A stretch of 64,000 nt of DNA from assembly GCA_029706075.1 (NCBI GenBank), contig JAINUG010000037.1, forward strand, positions 6,966,166 through 7,030,165. The letters run 5' to 3'. The stretch comes from Aldrovandia affinis (lineage: Eukaryota; Chordata; Actinopteri; Notacanthiformes; Halosauridae). Of this stretch, positions 49,720 to 62,680 are shown in pieces. Both the position numbers and the translations under genes were made by a program. The notes under the pieces were generated by a model. The model saw nothing but the letters and a program-made list of their open reading frames with translations. It was not told the DNA's origin and made no database searches. Position 1 is the stretch's first letter; every line of letters starts with the position of its first letter.

Positions 49720-52700
49720 GCAAGAAAGAGTAAGGTAGAGACTATATATTTATATAGATGGATATAAATGTAATTAGGTGTGGTGTCACATCACTTAGTC
49801 AGTAATGCCAATTCAATGGCCACTGGCTATCTGAGCATGTCTCTTTTTGTACAGATATTCTGTACGAATACGTATTTTATTCTTTCAGGTTATGAGATCA
49901 TTTTTTCCTGTGGTGGTTTGTGGCATTACATAACTCTTGCCAAAAATACACAGCATTGTGTTGTTCCCCTCCCACACCCTGCCCCCCACCCACCCCCACT
50001 GTACCAAATAATCCCACATTTTTTCCCCAATTGTTCACTTACCTTCAACCTTCCAATAATCATAAGTCTTCCCACTTGACATATTTTAAAGAAAAGCAAT
50101 CCGCCTGATGCTAATCTCCGATCTCTATTTTACAGATTACCAGCCCCAGAGTGAAAGCACTAAACCTTCCTCTTTCATCGCAGTTCTCTCCCTCCTCTCA
50201 CGGCTCCTGCTGTGGCTAATAAATTCCCTTTTCCTTACAGCATGCTACTTGAGACTGGAGGTCCGGCTAGCGCAAAAAGGGGGGGGGAGGACTTTTGAAG
50301 GGAGATGTTCACTGTGTCAAAGGGAACAAGAGAAGTGACAGGGTGTTGCATTCTATCAAACCTCCCAATTGCTAATACAGCCATTCTAATGTCCTCCCTT
50401 CAGCCTTAAAATATGGTGAGCACCTGTTCACGGGGTTCGAAAAGAGAAAATAAAACCAGTCGTAGTCTGCAAAGAATCAATTTATAGTTTCGGTAATCTG
50501 CATTAGAAGAAGGAAAAAAATGTGGATGTGTCACTTTCATATCTCTAGCTCCAACAGACTATAATTTGAAACAGCTTCCTGAAGATCGACCCCTTATCCC
50601 CCACTCCCTCCCACCACACACCCCCCCCCCCCCCGACCAATGAGGTTTTTTTTTCTTTTATAGCAGGAACATTCAAACCATTATTCACGTAAGAGGAATA
50701 GCTGAATGAGATTCTTTATATATCTATTTCACTCAGTATCACTCTTGCTTCAGATTCCTCATGTCTGGGATATATACCATATCCTGTGCCAATGTTTCAG
50801 GCTCTCACAATATAAATTAGCAACGCAACAAGATTTGTAGCGCTGGCACAATCAGCACTGAATGCATAAGCAAATCAGCCATTTTTGTCGCCCAGCCACG
50901 CAAGTGTTGCCTTGTTAAAGACGCCTAATAATGTAGAAATTGATCTTTCCATCCGTCTAGCTCTCGGTTTGCAAGTGCTGCTGCTGCAACGCTGTCACGT
51001 TCCCTTTTTTGTGTGTTGTTGTTTCTTCCCAGTGCTGAACCTTGTGTTAAAATCTACCGGTGTCACAGCTGAGCAGACCCTCTAATCGAGATTAGTTAAA
51101 ATGGTTAGAAGGGAACAGATGTCAGAATGTGTCGACTGCCAGAAAGATTGAACAAAGCCAATCGCAGGCCTCCTGTCCAAAGGAAATAAAGAGGAGACCT
51201 GAACACAACCCCTGACATTAATACTGAATGCGCCTCGCGCGGCCCTCCACCAGGACCGCAGACACTGACAACCCGATTTGGTTTAAATAAATCGCTCAAA
51301 AGATTGCTGGAGATGTGGAAAGTATAGAGTGACTTTACAAAATGGCACTGAAACACAATCTCCACCATTGATGCGATAGCTCACGAAAAAAAAAAAAAAA
51401 AAAAAAAAACTTCTCTCGCCAGCGCTAAATATGCCTTCAAAGATGAGGTCATTTTTCGAATCAACCCAAACAGATTTTGGAATGCGAGCTGTCATCCAGC
51501 ATTTCTTATTCCTCTTAATCTCCCCGATGTGGGAGTTTTTTTAGTAGTAGCCCTGTGCTAAAATTAATTTATACAGCACTGCTAAGTTCATTAAGTTCCA
51601 GTAATTTATAGCCCTTCCTCACAGTGACGAGAGGCTCCGTTCAGCGCTGCAGACGTGCTGCATCACGAGCTTGGGTCGGAAAAGCAAAACTCATGCATGG
51701 TATAAACAAGGCATTTCAACGGTTTCATTTTCAAAAAATGAGTCATACGGAGGCACATTCACCAGATTAAAAGTGAGATGGGAGAGGGGACGGCTGGGAA
51801 AATGGCTTAGCTACTGTATACCCTGAACATAACAAGTTTATGGAAAATTATTAGCAAACATTATTTCTGCTCTGAATTTATGCAATACAAAATGACAATT
51901 TTGCTTGGTTTATGAGGCCATCACTCTATTGAGCAAACAGTGAACAAATTACCTATTTCCTCAGATTAATATTAATATTTTAGGTTTATGAGAAATGTTA
52001 ATGCATTGCTGTCAAAAACAGCATTGTGTATGTACAGTTCTATTGTGTTGTTAAAACTAAACAAAACAGTTTTTGCTGCTCATTTCACATTTAGACACGG
52101 GCAAAAGATTACATTTTCCCATCAAAAGCACCCTGAAAACATTTCATGGCCATCAATGCTCTTTTGACACACCCTTTCTTGGAGACAAGATTTAATAACC
52201 CAAACACATCTCATTGGCCATTTGTAGGCACAGCTATGGACATTTGTTTTGGTAAATTAGATATTCAACATACCATCCCATCAAAGCAAAATAAAGCCTT
52301 TGTAAAATATTAGGTGGGGCCTGGCAAGCCATGCTGAAGAGGAAACAAGCTCACACAGCCCAAAGGTCAACGAGTTAGTTGACATGACATTTTTTGCTTC
52401 ACGTCTGCAACCATGAGATACTGCCTATTAACGGCTAATTGGCTGGACACTCAGTCCTGAAGAATCATTGGCTTAGAGATTTAGAGGTGTTTGACTAGGA
52501 AGACTAACGACAGCTGTGGCAGCAAGAGCAACATAGACACGACTCAAGACTCGCAGACAGTGTGATGCAGGACATCACATCTAGCTTTATTGAATCAACA
52601 GCGTATGCATAAACTATGCATGCACCAAGCAAATGCGACCAAAACTATGGATTTATTCCAGGCCATCAAAACTGATCACTTACAGTGTACATATCATTTA

Positions 52701-55700
52701 TATATATATGAAGAGTCCATACGCAAAAAACTATAAACAGCATTCCTGCCCAAACTAAACCAAACAAGCCATGATTGAGATCACAGTGCCATCTTTGCTA
52801 TCTCCAATTCGTTTTGTTGCAAAACTCAATATATCTCATGCTTTATGTAGTTATTCAACATTTTGTTGCAGAAACCGATACACGCCGTGCCCTCTTGTTA
52901 GCACAAACCGAGATATCTACTACTGTACTTTATCCTTTAAAAGACACAACATACTAGATTCACACAACCGCGCAGTACAAGGACCTATGAAAAACAAACT
53001 GAAACATATCAAATTATGTACCTATTTTTAAATGTAGATTTTTGAAAATCTGGTTTTCTTTGCTTACATAAATTGAAGGTCACCCTTTTTGGAATTGATA
53101 AGTTATACCAAGAAAGCACAATAAAAGATCTTGATTTACTGAAAATGGCAAAAATGGATTTATCTGCTTTTGCATCCAAACTCTTCATATATATACTGCA
53201 CATGATTTATGTATTTGTCTATTGTGATTTTATAGATTGCTATCTTTTGTCCATCATCATGTACATTTTTTTTGTAAGTTTATGATTCATAATTTCTGCT
53301 ATTTATGTTGCGATTCACTCTGGGATGTGTTTTTTAATATTTATTTATTTATTTTTGCGCTACTACTAGAATGGAGCCACAGGTATAAAAATGTTCAATA
53401 TTTTACATACATCTACTCATAGTTGCACTAAATTTCATTTACTCTGTAATTAGGGACAGTTAAATTCATTGAAGGGTAAATATCTCTCTACGTTAACAAG
53501 TCACAACCAAGTTGTGTTGTGACGATACTTGTGGTTTGCTACAGGCTCTCCTGCATGTTCTAGGCATTAACTGTGAAGTTTTATTTGTACTTAGGTTTCA
53601 TTTGTTACCAATTTATGTGTCAGTTAGCTATATTCCCCTGATATTCAGTTTGGGGTAGCAATTAACAAAATAGTGTAAAATAAGCTTTTTTAAATGCTTT
53701 TGTTCCTTACGTTTGAAGCTATAATTGTAAGTACGTAAATAAGTTGACCTTTGGCATAGCAAAATGTATTTACATGGTTGAAATGTGGCTTGTTTGACAG
53801 CAAGATACACTATATCAGCATTAAATAGAGCTATTTGTAACTGCAATATGTTCATTTATATTTAAGGTTCAGAAACATGATTTGCTGTGAATTGAAAGGG
53901 AATAGGAGTATCTCTTAATAGAGGCTTGCTGAACACTGAGTGACACTCATAACATCAACATAGTATTGCAATGAGCTACTGAGTTTGTTTTTCAGTAAGA
54001 AGAAGTCAGGCACCCTGTGGTTTCCAAGGAACCCTCTGAGAATTTTTTTGGATATAACTGATAGCCCGGGTAATTTGTGTCTCAAATAGCTGCGGATTGG
54101 AATGTAGGTGTGGTTGGTACAAACTTTCTAGACAAGGGAAAAGTAAGCCTACAATGTAATTTGGCCCAGACACACAATAATTGTATTTAATGATAAATAT
54201 AGGCTCATCCTACATGCATGTCTATGGTATGCTCACATGTCTTGTTGCTCTGTATTCAATACCTTATTTTTTTCACCATTTTTTTCACCAAACTGTTAAA
54301 CTCACACCTTCAGACCAACCCAAATTTAACGTCATTGGTCTTCTGCTGTAAGAGGATGTGTGGGTCAATGGATATTCATAAATTAATTTCGGAAGTGCAG
54401 AACTACCCACTGATATATGGTTGTTGAGGGGGGGGAGACACACAAAGAACACCACAAGGAGTCTAAATTTAAAGAGACACTGTATATTTTTAAGAGATTA
54501 AAAAACTGTGGGCAGGGAAGATTGAATGGCGTGAGACACTTTGAGGGGCTCCTGGCATGTTTTTAGGGAGGGTTTCCATCCACCGTGTCCAGTGTGATGT
54601 CACAGACCACACCCACCCTTTGTTTCAAACTGGATGATAATTGGCCAATTTTTTTCATCATCTTTTGCATGGATTTATTTGGGGTTAAAGGTTCTGTACT
54701 TCTAACAAGGACATAAACTCAAACTATTTACAAATAGTCAAAAACCACCCAAACACATACATACATGCATACATGCACAAAAAAACGATTCTAAGGCAAA
54801 TTGTCCCTCTTTCATGAAGTGAATTTAACAGAGAAAGGCCTCATTGAGTCTCAATTGAGGCAACACAAAATTAAGCACAATTTAATATACAAATACTTAT
54901 TAGCCAATAGATTACATTTATTGGGTTTCAACTTCATGTGCATAGATATTTTTTTCGTTTCCAAAAGTAATGCTATTGAAACCATATTTTATCATTTTTA
55001 ATGACTTCCCCCAGACAAGTGAATTACTAAATTCCCCCAAAGATTTCAGAAGTGCTCTTCACCAGATTCCCATCTACAAATATAAATGTATTGAATATAT
55101 AATCTCCTACCGTAATCCTCCACAAAACATCACCATAGCAGAGCTTGCACAAGACTTGCCCCTTATAAGAAAAAACATTTTGTTCTTTTGCGTTCTGTTC
55201 TTTTCCTAGACCATGTAGAGCCTTTCCTTTTTACGTTTGACACATTTGTGAATTTATTAAGCTGGCTTTTCACTTGAAGTCCAGGGAACAATGACAGCGA
55301 CCCTACCTGTGACCCTCAGGTTCAACATTAGGCACCAAACCACTTCCCCACTACAGCTGGATCGCTGGTTTCAGAAAGAGCATCTCACTGACGCTGAGCC
55401 ACTCTGCAGAACCTCTGATATAAATAAAGTCGCCTGGCCTAGTCTTGGCGGGAGAGCCGTGCAGAGTGAACAATCATTCGTGGGAGTTGCGCGCAAAGAC
55501 GTGCGTGCGGCAATATGCCACACGTTTTTCCCTGGCAATCCAACCCATCGCTGCGAGGCCTGTTAGGGTTAATATCAAAGGAGTTTTGGCGGAGATATCA
55601 CAGATGGACGCAGGGCTATGGTGACTGGCAAGCTAAATGACTCTTTATAAACGTCTATGTTCTAAAACTGGGGTTGTCTCATCAATTGCTGCAAATCCAA

Positions 55701-56190
55701 TCAAGCATGTTCGCCATGACACGCAGGAGAGGGGGGAAAAAAAGGGAACCGAAAGAGAAAAAAAACACCAGATGCCTTGATGTGACAGATTTCTTGGGAA
55801 GAACCCTTTGGTGGCACTCTTCGTGTGGTGGTGGAGCACAGGCTGCTGATGGGCTTCCAGACAGTAACAGGGGAATTTCCTATGGTCACCTGCCACCTGC
55901 GACTATCACAGGAACGTGGTATGGACACAAGGTCTTCATGTCAACATCAAGTGAACAGGCCTATATTCTCAGTGCAATTACTATCCTTAGTCTGTCTCTT
56001 TTAAAAACCCACGGGTGGTAAGTAACCCCGGGGTTAAAGTGCAATCTGCAACCAATTAGACGTTTGACTGGCTAACCCAGCATCACATGAATGAGTGGAA
56101 TGTAAACTTGCCGACTGCACTTGAAAGCCACTCCTGAGGGGGTGCTGATGAATGAGGGGAGGGTTGGGTAAATCGGGGGCGCCACTGAGT
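49720..56190. other. Long AT-rich noncoding stretch
   Basis: No gene is seen. A C-run lies at 50621-50635 and poly-A at 51386-51410. A strong-looking minus-strand donor AAG|GTAAGTG at about 50040 has no good acceptor upstream. The stretch 52600-52622 has two ATGCAT sites. Very AT-rich DNA from 52900 to 55200 contains many chance frames without domains. Confidence -1.
52604..52622. promoter_or_regulatory. Paired ATGCAT (POU/octamer-like) sites
   Basis: ATGCAT occurs at 52605-52610 and again at 52616-52621, separated by AAACT. ATGCATAA resembles POU-domain sites. Functional meaning is inferred. Confidence -1.
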
Positions 56191-56194
56191 GAAT

Positions 56195-56790
56195 TAGGGG
56201 TTGGGCTTTGCTGAGTGAGTGATGATTTTGATGCTGGTGAGTGTGTGGTGGTTTGGGTTCTCTTGAGTAAGTGGTGGTTTGGTTGCTGGTGAGTGAGTGG
56301 TGGTCTGGGTTAGCTTGAGTCAAACCCAGAGAATTGTCAATGTGTGGAATTGTCAAGGCAGAAGCACTTGGGGTATTCAAATGCAGGCATGATTCAGTAC
56401 TGGATATTCTTTAGACTAGGAAATTATGAGCCTAGATGGGCTAAACAGCCTGTTTCTTGTTATTATGTTCTTATGAGTAAGTGGTGGTTTGGGTAGTGGT
56501 GGATGAGTGAAGATTTTGATTCTGGAGAGTGAGTGGTGGTTTGGGTGCTCTTGAGTAAGTGGTAGTTTGGGAGCTTTGGGTAATTTGGGGTGCCACTGAG
56601 TAAATTGGTGGGGTTCTGTTGAGTGAGAGGTGGCCAGGGTGAAACAGCAGGTGCTGGTGAGTTAGTGGTGGGTCTGGTTCTGGTGAATGAGTTTTTGGTG
56701 GAGTGGCCTAGATGCATGAGCGCCTCGTAAGTAGGGCTCTTTGAGTGGCGGTTTGGATTCTGGAGAGTGAGTGGTGGTTTGGGTGGAGAA
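56195..56790 (+). repeat. GTGAGTGAGTGGTGG-type minisatellite
   Basis: Degenerate units of about 27-40 bases built on GAGTGAGTGGTGGTTTGGGT recur from about 56195 to 56320 and again from 56475 to 56790. A longer block, TAA-TTNGGGG-GCCACTGAGT, occurs at both about 56170 and 56581, indicating higher-order duplication. A LINE-type fragment interrupts the array. Confidence -1.
56322..56475 (+). mobile_element. LINE-type 3' end, truncated, inserted in the minisatellite
   Basis: The sequence ends GATGGGCTAAACAGCCTG, then TTTCTTGTTATTATGTTCTTATG. I recall this form (GGGCCGAATGGCCTG...TTCTTATGTTCTTATG) as the 3' end of a widespread fish LINE family and its SINEs. The upstream part (GGCAGAAGCACTTGGGGTATTCAAATGCAGGCATGATTC region) also fits that tail. 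Only the 3' ~150 bases are present, as is usual for 5'-truncated retroposition. Minisatellite units continue on both sides. Confidence -1.
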
Positions 56791-59700
56791 CTCCTGAACA
56801 AGGAAACTACAACTTCCTGAGAAAAGACATTCTGAATGGTGCATGGCATCAAATGCCACTGCGACCCCCGGCCCAGCCTGCTGCTCTCCCCACAGTGAGC
56901 AGGAGCGGCTGGGCTGGGCGGGGGGACCAAGCCGGGGCTCTGGTCACCATCCATCACCTTATCTGCCATCAGATCCTGGTAGCTTAATGAGCCGTGTGCT
57001 CCTTACACGTGTCGACGCTCCACAAAATAAGATCCATTTACCAACATCATGGGAAACAAGCAGAGGTGAACGGGGGTGTTCCGCCTGCCTCAGCCCCTGG
57101 AAATCACCAGCCCCCAAATCACCCCCACCCCCCACCTCCCCCGGAACTCTACAGAGTCGACTTATACAGTGAGATATAGGCAATGGGTCATCCGGCTGAC
57201 ACATAGTCAACCCGTGGTCAACTCAGGCTACCCTGTTTTAGGGAAACCGAGGCGGAAGCTGAGGGCGTTTTACATCCCTTCAAGTAATGATTTCCTGCAG
57301 GATGGAGCGGACATGTTACTGACGGGAGAACAACATCGCGACGTGAATCCCATGAGCATATAAATGCATGTCACACGTCCCCCAGGGAACACTCAAACCT
57401 GTAGTGTCCAGAAAATAAGCAAGCATTACCACTGTAAATAATCATAGCAGCGCCGTTCATAAACAGGGCCGATCTAGATTCTTTTCATAAATAATCTTTG
57501 TTATATCAAGCTTTCCCTCTCATCTCGTTCCAAGTATCAGAGTCTTTTTGTATACTGTATGCCCCCCTCCCTAACACACTCATAAACCCACTAATGGCAT
57601 TACTATTCGCATAGAGTGGGTTACATTGAAGAGCCCTCTTTCATCGACCTATAGACAGGGCCAGGGATTTCAACCCTGTGTCACAACTTTGCACAATTAC
57701 GCTTAGTTAAATATGACGCAGGCTGCGAAAAATGTACCCGGACAAAGGGAATGAAGAGGCGACGTCCTCGTCGGTGAAAAGAATGCATCAGATAATAAGA
57801 GATTTATTTTACCAACCAGCTCTCTGTGTGCTGTGCCGCGATGATACGCCTGTTTTCCTCCGGCCCATTATCTGTGCACTTGAACCCTGGATAACAATGA
57901 GTTCACAGAGATTGAGAAGTGCCGGGCTTTAATTGTATGTATTTAGTCACGCAAACAGAAGCAATGGCCTGAGAATGGCTAGTTAGCCAATGACATCATT
58001 TAGCTTTAGAATTGACTCATTGGAGCCATTACAAATTTGCCCTGCAATATCTACTGAGTGAGGCTACCGGGGAGGGGGGGAGCAACTCACAGCCGAAACT
58101 ACTTCACATTTTTCGTGTGTGTGTGTGTGTGCTTGTGTGGGGTTTTTTCCCCCAACATTTTAAAAAGCCAGGAATGAATAGAGGCCTCAAGGTGTCCTCT
58201 GTGTGTTCTCCATATAAAAAAGATGCAGTTTAATAACCTGTGGTTAATGTTAATTTTGTTATTTTTTGGGGGATCTTGTCAATCAATCGTCCACGTCAGC
58301 AGCATAGAGCCGATGATCGCATCATCACGTTAGTTTGCCTGACTTGTTCGGCACAAAGAAGGTGGGAACGTGTTCTCAAGCAGGGTTGTCAGCACTTGAA
58401 AAATCAATCACCATCTGGGCTCATTTTCTGAAAGGGAGAAAAAAAATCAGCCCCTGTTTAGGAACATACCAGAAGCACATCAGATGGCAAACGCAGCAAG
58501 GAGCGTGCGCTGCCCGGGACGACCCGCAAACGTTCCCGCAACGTTCCGGGAACCTTGAAAGATGTCACCGATAGCGAAACCACAAACTTAGAGCAGCGTT
58601 GCGAGAATGTTATGCATTAACTGCGTACAAGGTCACAGAAAGCAAACAGTGATAAGGGGGCAGAAACCCCAGATTGCTCTTTCGGTTAGACTGGACTTCA
58701 GATTGAGCCACGAGGCTTGCTATTCACACTCGGCACACTGCTATTTATTGGATTTTCTAACGCAGTCCTTATTTACTTGCTGTGGCTATGTTCCTTTCTC
58801 TGCCGTTGTTTGTTTGTTTTAAATACGAACACTTTCTTCCACCCAGATCGTGGAGATAGTGCCTTCTTTTACAGTACGTAACACACAGCTCCAAATTTGG
58901 AGAAAGTGGAGGTTGACATGATTTTTGCTGCAGCGTTGCTTCTTTTCAATAGCACAGCTGTGCGAAAAATACCAGTTAAAGAGTGTGCTGAGGCAGCAAA
59001 ACCATTTAATACTCAACAAACAGTTATCTAAGCCCATGTCCAATAACTAGACACCACTGTAATGTGACCTACATACTAAGTGAATAAGAATTTTTACATC
59101 AGGGAGGGGGTGGACGAACAACATTCATTCAGCTGACAGTAATTAAATAGCAAGTATTCCCTCTCACTGCCCTTTTGCCTCTGCGAACTAAGAAAGTATA
59201 ATGTATCAGAACATATTGTCCTCTCTTAAGAGGCCCATCTTTTTTCCCTGACCAGTTAAATTAAATAACGAGTGAGATGTGTTTTTCCTCTCATCTTTTT
59301 TTTTTGGAAGGAGCTTTAAAATTAATCGCAACAGCCACCTCAAATGTTACGGAGCCCAGGAAAACGGGGCTTCGAGGGGGTAAAGTTGAGCAGGCCCCCC
59401 TGCCCACCCAAAACCAGCCACATGACAGTGCTCAGAGAGAAGAAAGAGGAGCGTTTGACGCCTCTCGTTTTGTATTCCGGGAACCCATCAGCCCTCCTCT
59501 CTTTAAGATAAATCAAGGAGCGAAACTTCAGATCAGGTAGCCCATTCTGCGGGAACGACGGGAAAAAAATATGATGAAAGGACAAACAGAGGCGTGTATC
59601 GGTAGCCCCCCAGAACAAAGCGGCCTCCGTATTAAGACACCATGAAGCACTTTCAGCCCTCCAAATTGGAGGGGGTGACTGTATAAAGTGCAAAGTCAGT

Positions 59701-60290
59701 AAAGAGAGAAAAAAATCTTTCCCCAATTAGATTAATGGGGAAACAAGTCGTTGTCGTCTGCATTCGCGACGCAGTAGCACGCCACAGATTTCGCGTCAAG
59801 ATTAATCACAGCGTTCCGACAAACGCCCACTTTCTTTTTCTCCCCCCTCAACATATCAATATTCTCTTTGTTGGAATCTTATAAAGAATAAGTTTAAACA
59901 TTTTTTGATCTGTCTCTCTTTCGATGAAACTCGTTCCGCTTTTGTTGTTGTTGTTGTTGTTGTTGTTGTCGTCGCCGCTGCTCCGCAAATGCATTTGACT
60001 GTGAGAGTTAAGGAGCCAAAATAATAAAAAGGATTGGTTACACTGATGTAACACGCACATTTCTGACAAAAAAGGAGAGCTCAATTTAGAAACAAGTGTC
60101 AACATTACGAAAAAGCCTTAAATAATGAAAATGATCTCTTCACTGAAAGGCGATATACTCTGCTCCAATTTGACATATTCATTTTAAAAATAGCTGGTGA
60201 TGATTCAGCCTTTCGGTTGCTTTTCAGTGCCGAAAAACAGGATTTTGTTTTCATAAAACAACAACAAAAAAAGGAGGGAGAAAATGTGTG
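56791..60290. other. Noncoding stretch, no gene seen
   Basis: Mixed composition with a GC-richer patch at 56850-57160 and a CpG patch at 58480-58560. Short frames are unconserved in appearance. Confidence -1.
59941..59970 (+). repeat. (TTG)n microsatellite
   Basis: About ten TTG units followed by GTCGTCGCCGCTG. Confidence -1.
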
Positions 60291-60440
60291 TGCGGATCAA
60301 TTACCACACCTCAGGGGTGTCTTAATTGAATTCTATTCTACAGCTGCCACAGATTTCACTGGTTGTAGGTGTCTCCTTCATTTGCATAAATGCTCCTCGA
60401 ATTTGCAGCCGAAAAGAAGCTGCGGGTCAAAACCGATAAG
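60280..60440. promoter_or_regulatory. Candidate regulatory element with a 31-bp palindrome
   Basis: CAATTA (60298-60303) and TAATTG (60323-60328) form the outer arms. ACACC (60306-60310) and GGTGT (60316-60320) form the inner arms around TCAGG. Only the two bases between outer and inner arms fail to pair. The flanking sequence to 60430 is complex and contains CATTTGCATAAATG (octamer-like). Outer arms fit homeodomain sites; inner arms fit T-box or KLF/GLI-type GGTGT cores. Function is inferred from motifs. Confidence -1.
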
Positions 60441-62280
60441 CAGAGACAACGGATAAACTGTCACTGTTGAAATCGGGATTAGGAAAATCTTTGGGTAAAT
60501 CCGAGAGGTTACTACGCTTTCTCACACAAAGTTACTCCATCATCAGAGGGGCCCCATTGTTAGGCTGTTGTTGTTTTTGAAGGTCTGCTTCCCAAAGAAA
60601 AAAAAAAAAAAAAAGAAAAAAAAACTATAAATGCCATCAAATACCCAACATGCTCTGTAACACTGTTAATTTAATTAGTCAATGCTCAATACGTGCATTT
60701 TTTTCTCCTATTTTTTCTTTGTTATTGTAATAGTAACCAAGGCATCACGAGTATATGAGGGAGAAAAAAAAAGGGTGCTTCACCAAGTTTTCAAACCCAT
60801 GATCCCTTTGTCTGTAACTGATGTTAAATCGCAATTCTATTTTCACCCGCAAATTTTAAGCTTCAATGTGTAAAACCAGTCCCCTATTCAGACAATCTCT
60901 TTTGTGAATCTTTAAATGCACCCCAATGTGTCCTTTAACAAAAAGTACTCTCTTTTTTTTGCTTTAAGTTTAGGTTTCTAGTCGATCCGTGGGTGGTTTC
61001 TGCATTAAACTGGCTTGCTATTCAACTCTATAGCTACAATAAAAATTCATCAGGATTAAAATGACCTCACAAGTAAAATTAAAGTTCCTAAAGTATACAA
61101 TGGCTGTATCTTTTTTACACGTTCCTCAGCCTTGGGAACGGAATTGTTTCCTGACAAAGTGTTCCTGCCTTGACAATAGCCACCTTTCAGCCTGGCAGAA
61201 GGACCGCCTTTATATCTCAAGAAAGAAACTTATTTCACATATCAATCAAAGAAAACGGGCTCCGAAAAGACCCTCGCGGGAAAAAGTGCTCCTTCAAAAC
61301 CTGAAACCTTCAAAATGGGTTTATAGTATCTCACTTATTGGACTCTTTCAACAACATTTCAAAAGGGGGAGAGAAGGTTAAAAAAAGAATATATATATAT
61401 ATTTATATCTTACAACCTTACCTAACAACACATACATAGGTACCTCTGTAACTGTATCATGAGCAAGTTTTTCTAGCTTAATTTCAACTCAACCGAACCA
61501 CTTCACAACACCCTGCAAAAGCCAGCCAATCAGGTCATGAGCAAAAAGTCACAGCTTGCATGTCAGAGGAGAAATGGCACAGAATTTCCCAAGATGTCCA
61601 CAACCGGTGACAAATGTCAGCAACAAAGTCCAGTATGCAATTACTACCAAGGAGGAATATAAGTTATCTTAACTGTATATTCTTCTGTATGTGTGTGTAT
61701 ATATATATATGAAACCACTGTATACACACACACAAGCACTTGCACGCACACACACACCTCACACACATCGAAGCAGAGGAGGCATTGCCGCTAATCATGC
61801 TGAAAATTAATTGGATGTCATCGCTGGTAATTCAAATTGCGTTTGACCACAACAACCTAGATATGAAATAAATATAAATATACTTTTCCTGACAGCTGGT
61901 ATTAATGGGACTCCTAAAGGCCTTCTTTATAGGTCAGTACCTGGACATTCCAGGGCCCATTATCAGTGAGAGAACCCCAGCTCCTGCCCCATCCATTACA
62001 ACCCAGACACCACAACAGAGAAAAACAAATGATGCCCCACTCGAAATAGTGTAAATAACCACACGTGTGCATCCTTAGATATTCCATCTTACCAGTGCTA
62101 TTAACCTGGGATAGCAGCTAGCTGCTGGCTTTCAGACACACTAAAACTTTCATGATTTTTAATATAGTTCTTCATCCTTATTCTCAAATTGGGATGTATT
62201 GAATTGTGGAATTGGGGACAAGGCTGACTTGGATAGTGATGTGACACGGTATTATGATAAACCTAATTAGATCATCATAA
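60441..62280. other. Noncoding stretch, no gene seen
   Basis: AT-rich, with poly-A at 60597-60622, a TATATA tract at 61390-61402 and another at 61696-61711, and a short CA tract at 61725-61766. Confidence -1.
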
Positions 62281-62434
62281 TAGCTTAAGGGCCCTTAGTT
62301 GTACAGTATGTTGCCCATGTACGTGTTCAGTTTTACTGTAACTCCCAGTTTTAAGTATATAGTCTATTTCCCCTGGCTGTCGATCCTTTTGGAATATGTT
62401 CCCCTGGTTGTTGGCTGTGTGCGTGTGCATGCGT
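62281..62434 (+). repeat. Tandem duplication, unit 1
   Basis: TAGCTT, GTACAGT, CAGTTTTACTGTAACTCCC, TCTATTTCCC and GGTTGTTGGCTGTGTG appear in this order and recur in the same order in unit 2 (62493-62650). Divergence is moderate with several small indels. Confidence -1.

Positions 62435-62489
<55 letters not shown>
62431..62489 (+). repeat. (GT)n(GA)n microsatellite
   Basis: A GT run of about 28 bases and a GA run of about 30 bases, lying between the two duplicated units. Confidence -1.
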
Positions 62490-62491
<2 letters not shown>

Positions 62492-62492
62492 T

Positions 62493-62680
62493 TAGCTTGT
62501 GTGTACAGTGAAGAACTATGTCCAGTTTTACTATGACTCCCCAACTCCTTTACTACGATTATAAATACGTATGTATTCTATTTCCCATACCTGTTGACTC
62601 TGTTCTAATATGATCCTCTGGACCTGGTTTTGTGTGAGTGTGTGTGTGTGTGAGTTTGTGCGTGCATGCATGTGTGGGGG
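62493..62680 (+). repeat. Tandem duplication, unit 2
   Basis: Diverged copy of 62281-62434. It also ends in a TG-rich tract (62632-62662), so the duplication carried the microsatellite seed with it. Confidence -1.

Noticed and set aside
50020-50075. Strong minus-strand donor AAG|GTAAGTG near 50040
   Set aside because: The nearest upstream acceptor is poor and would give an exon of only about 30 bases.
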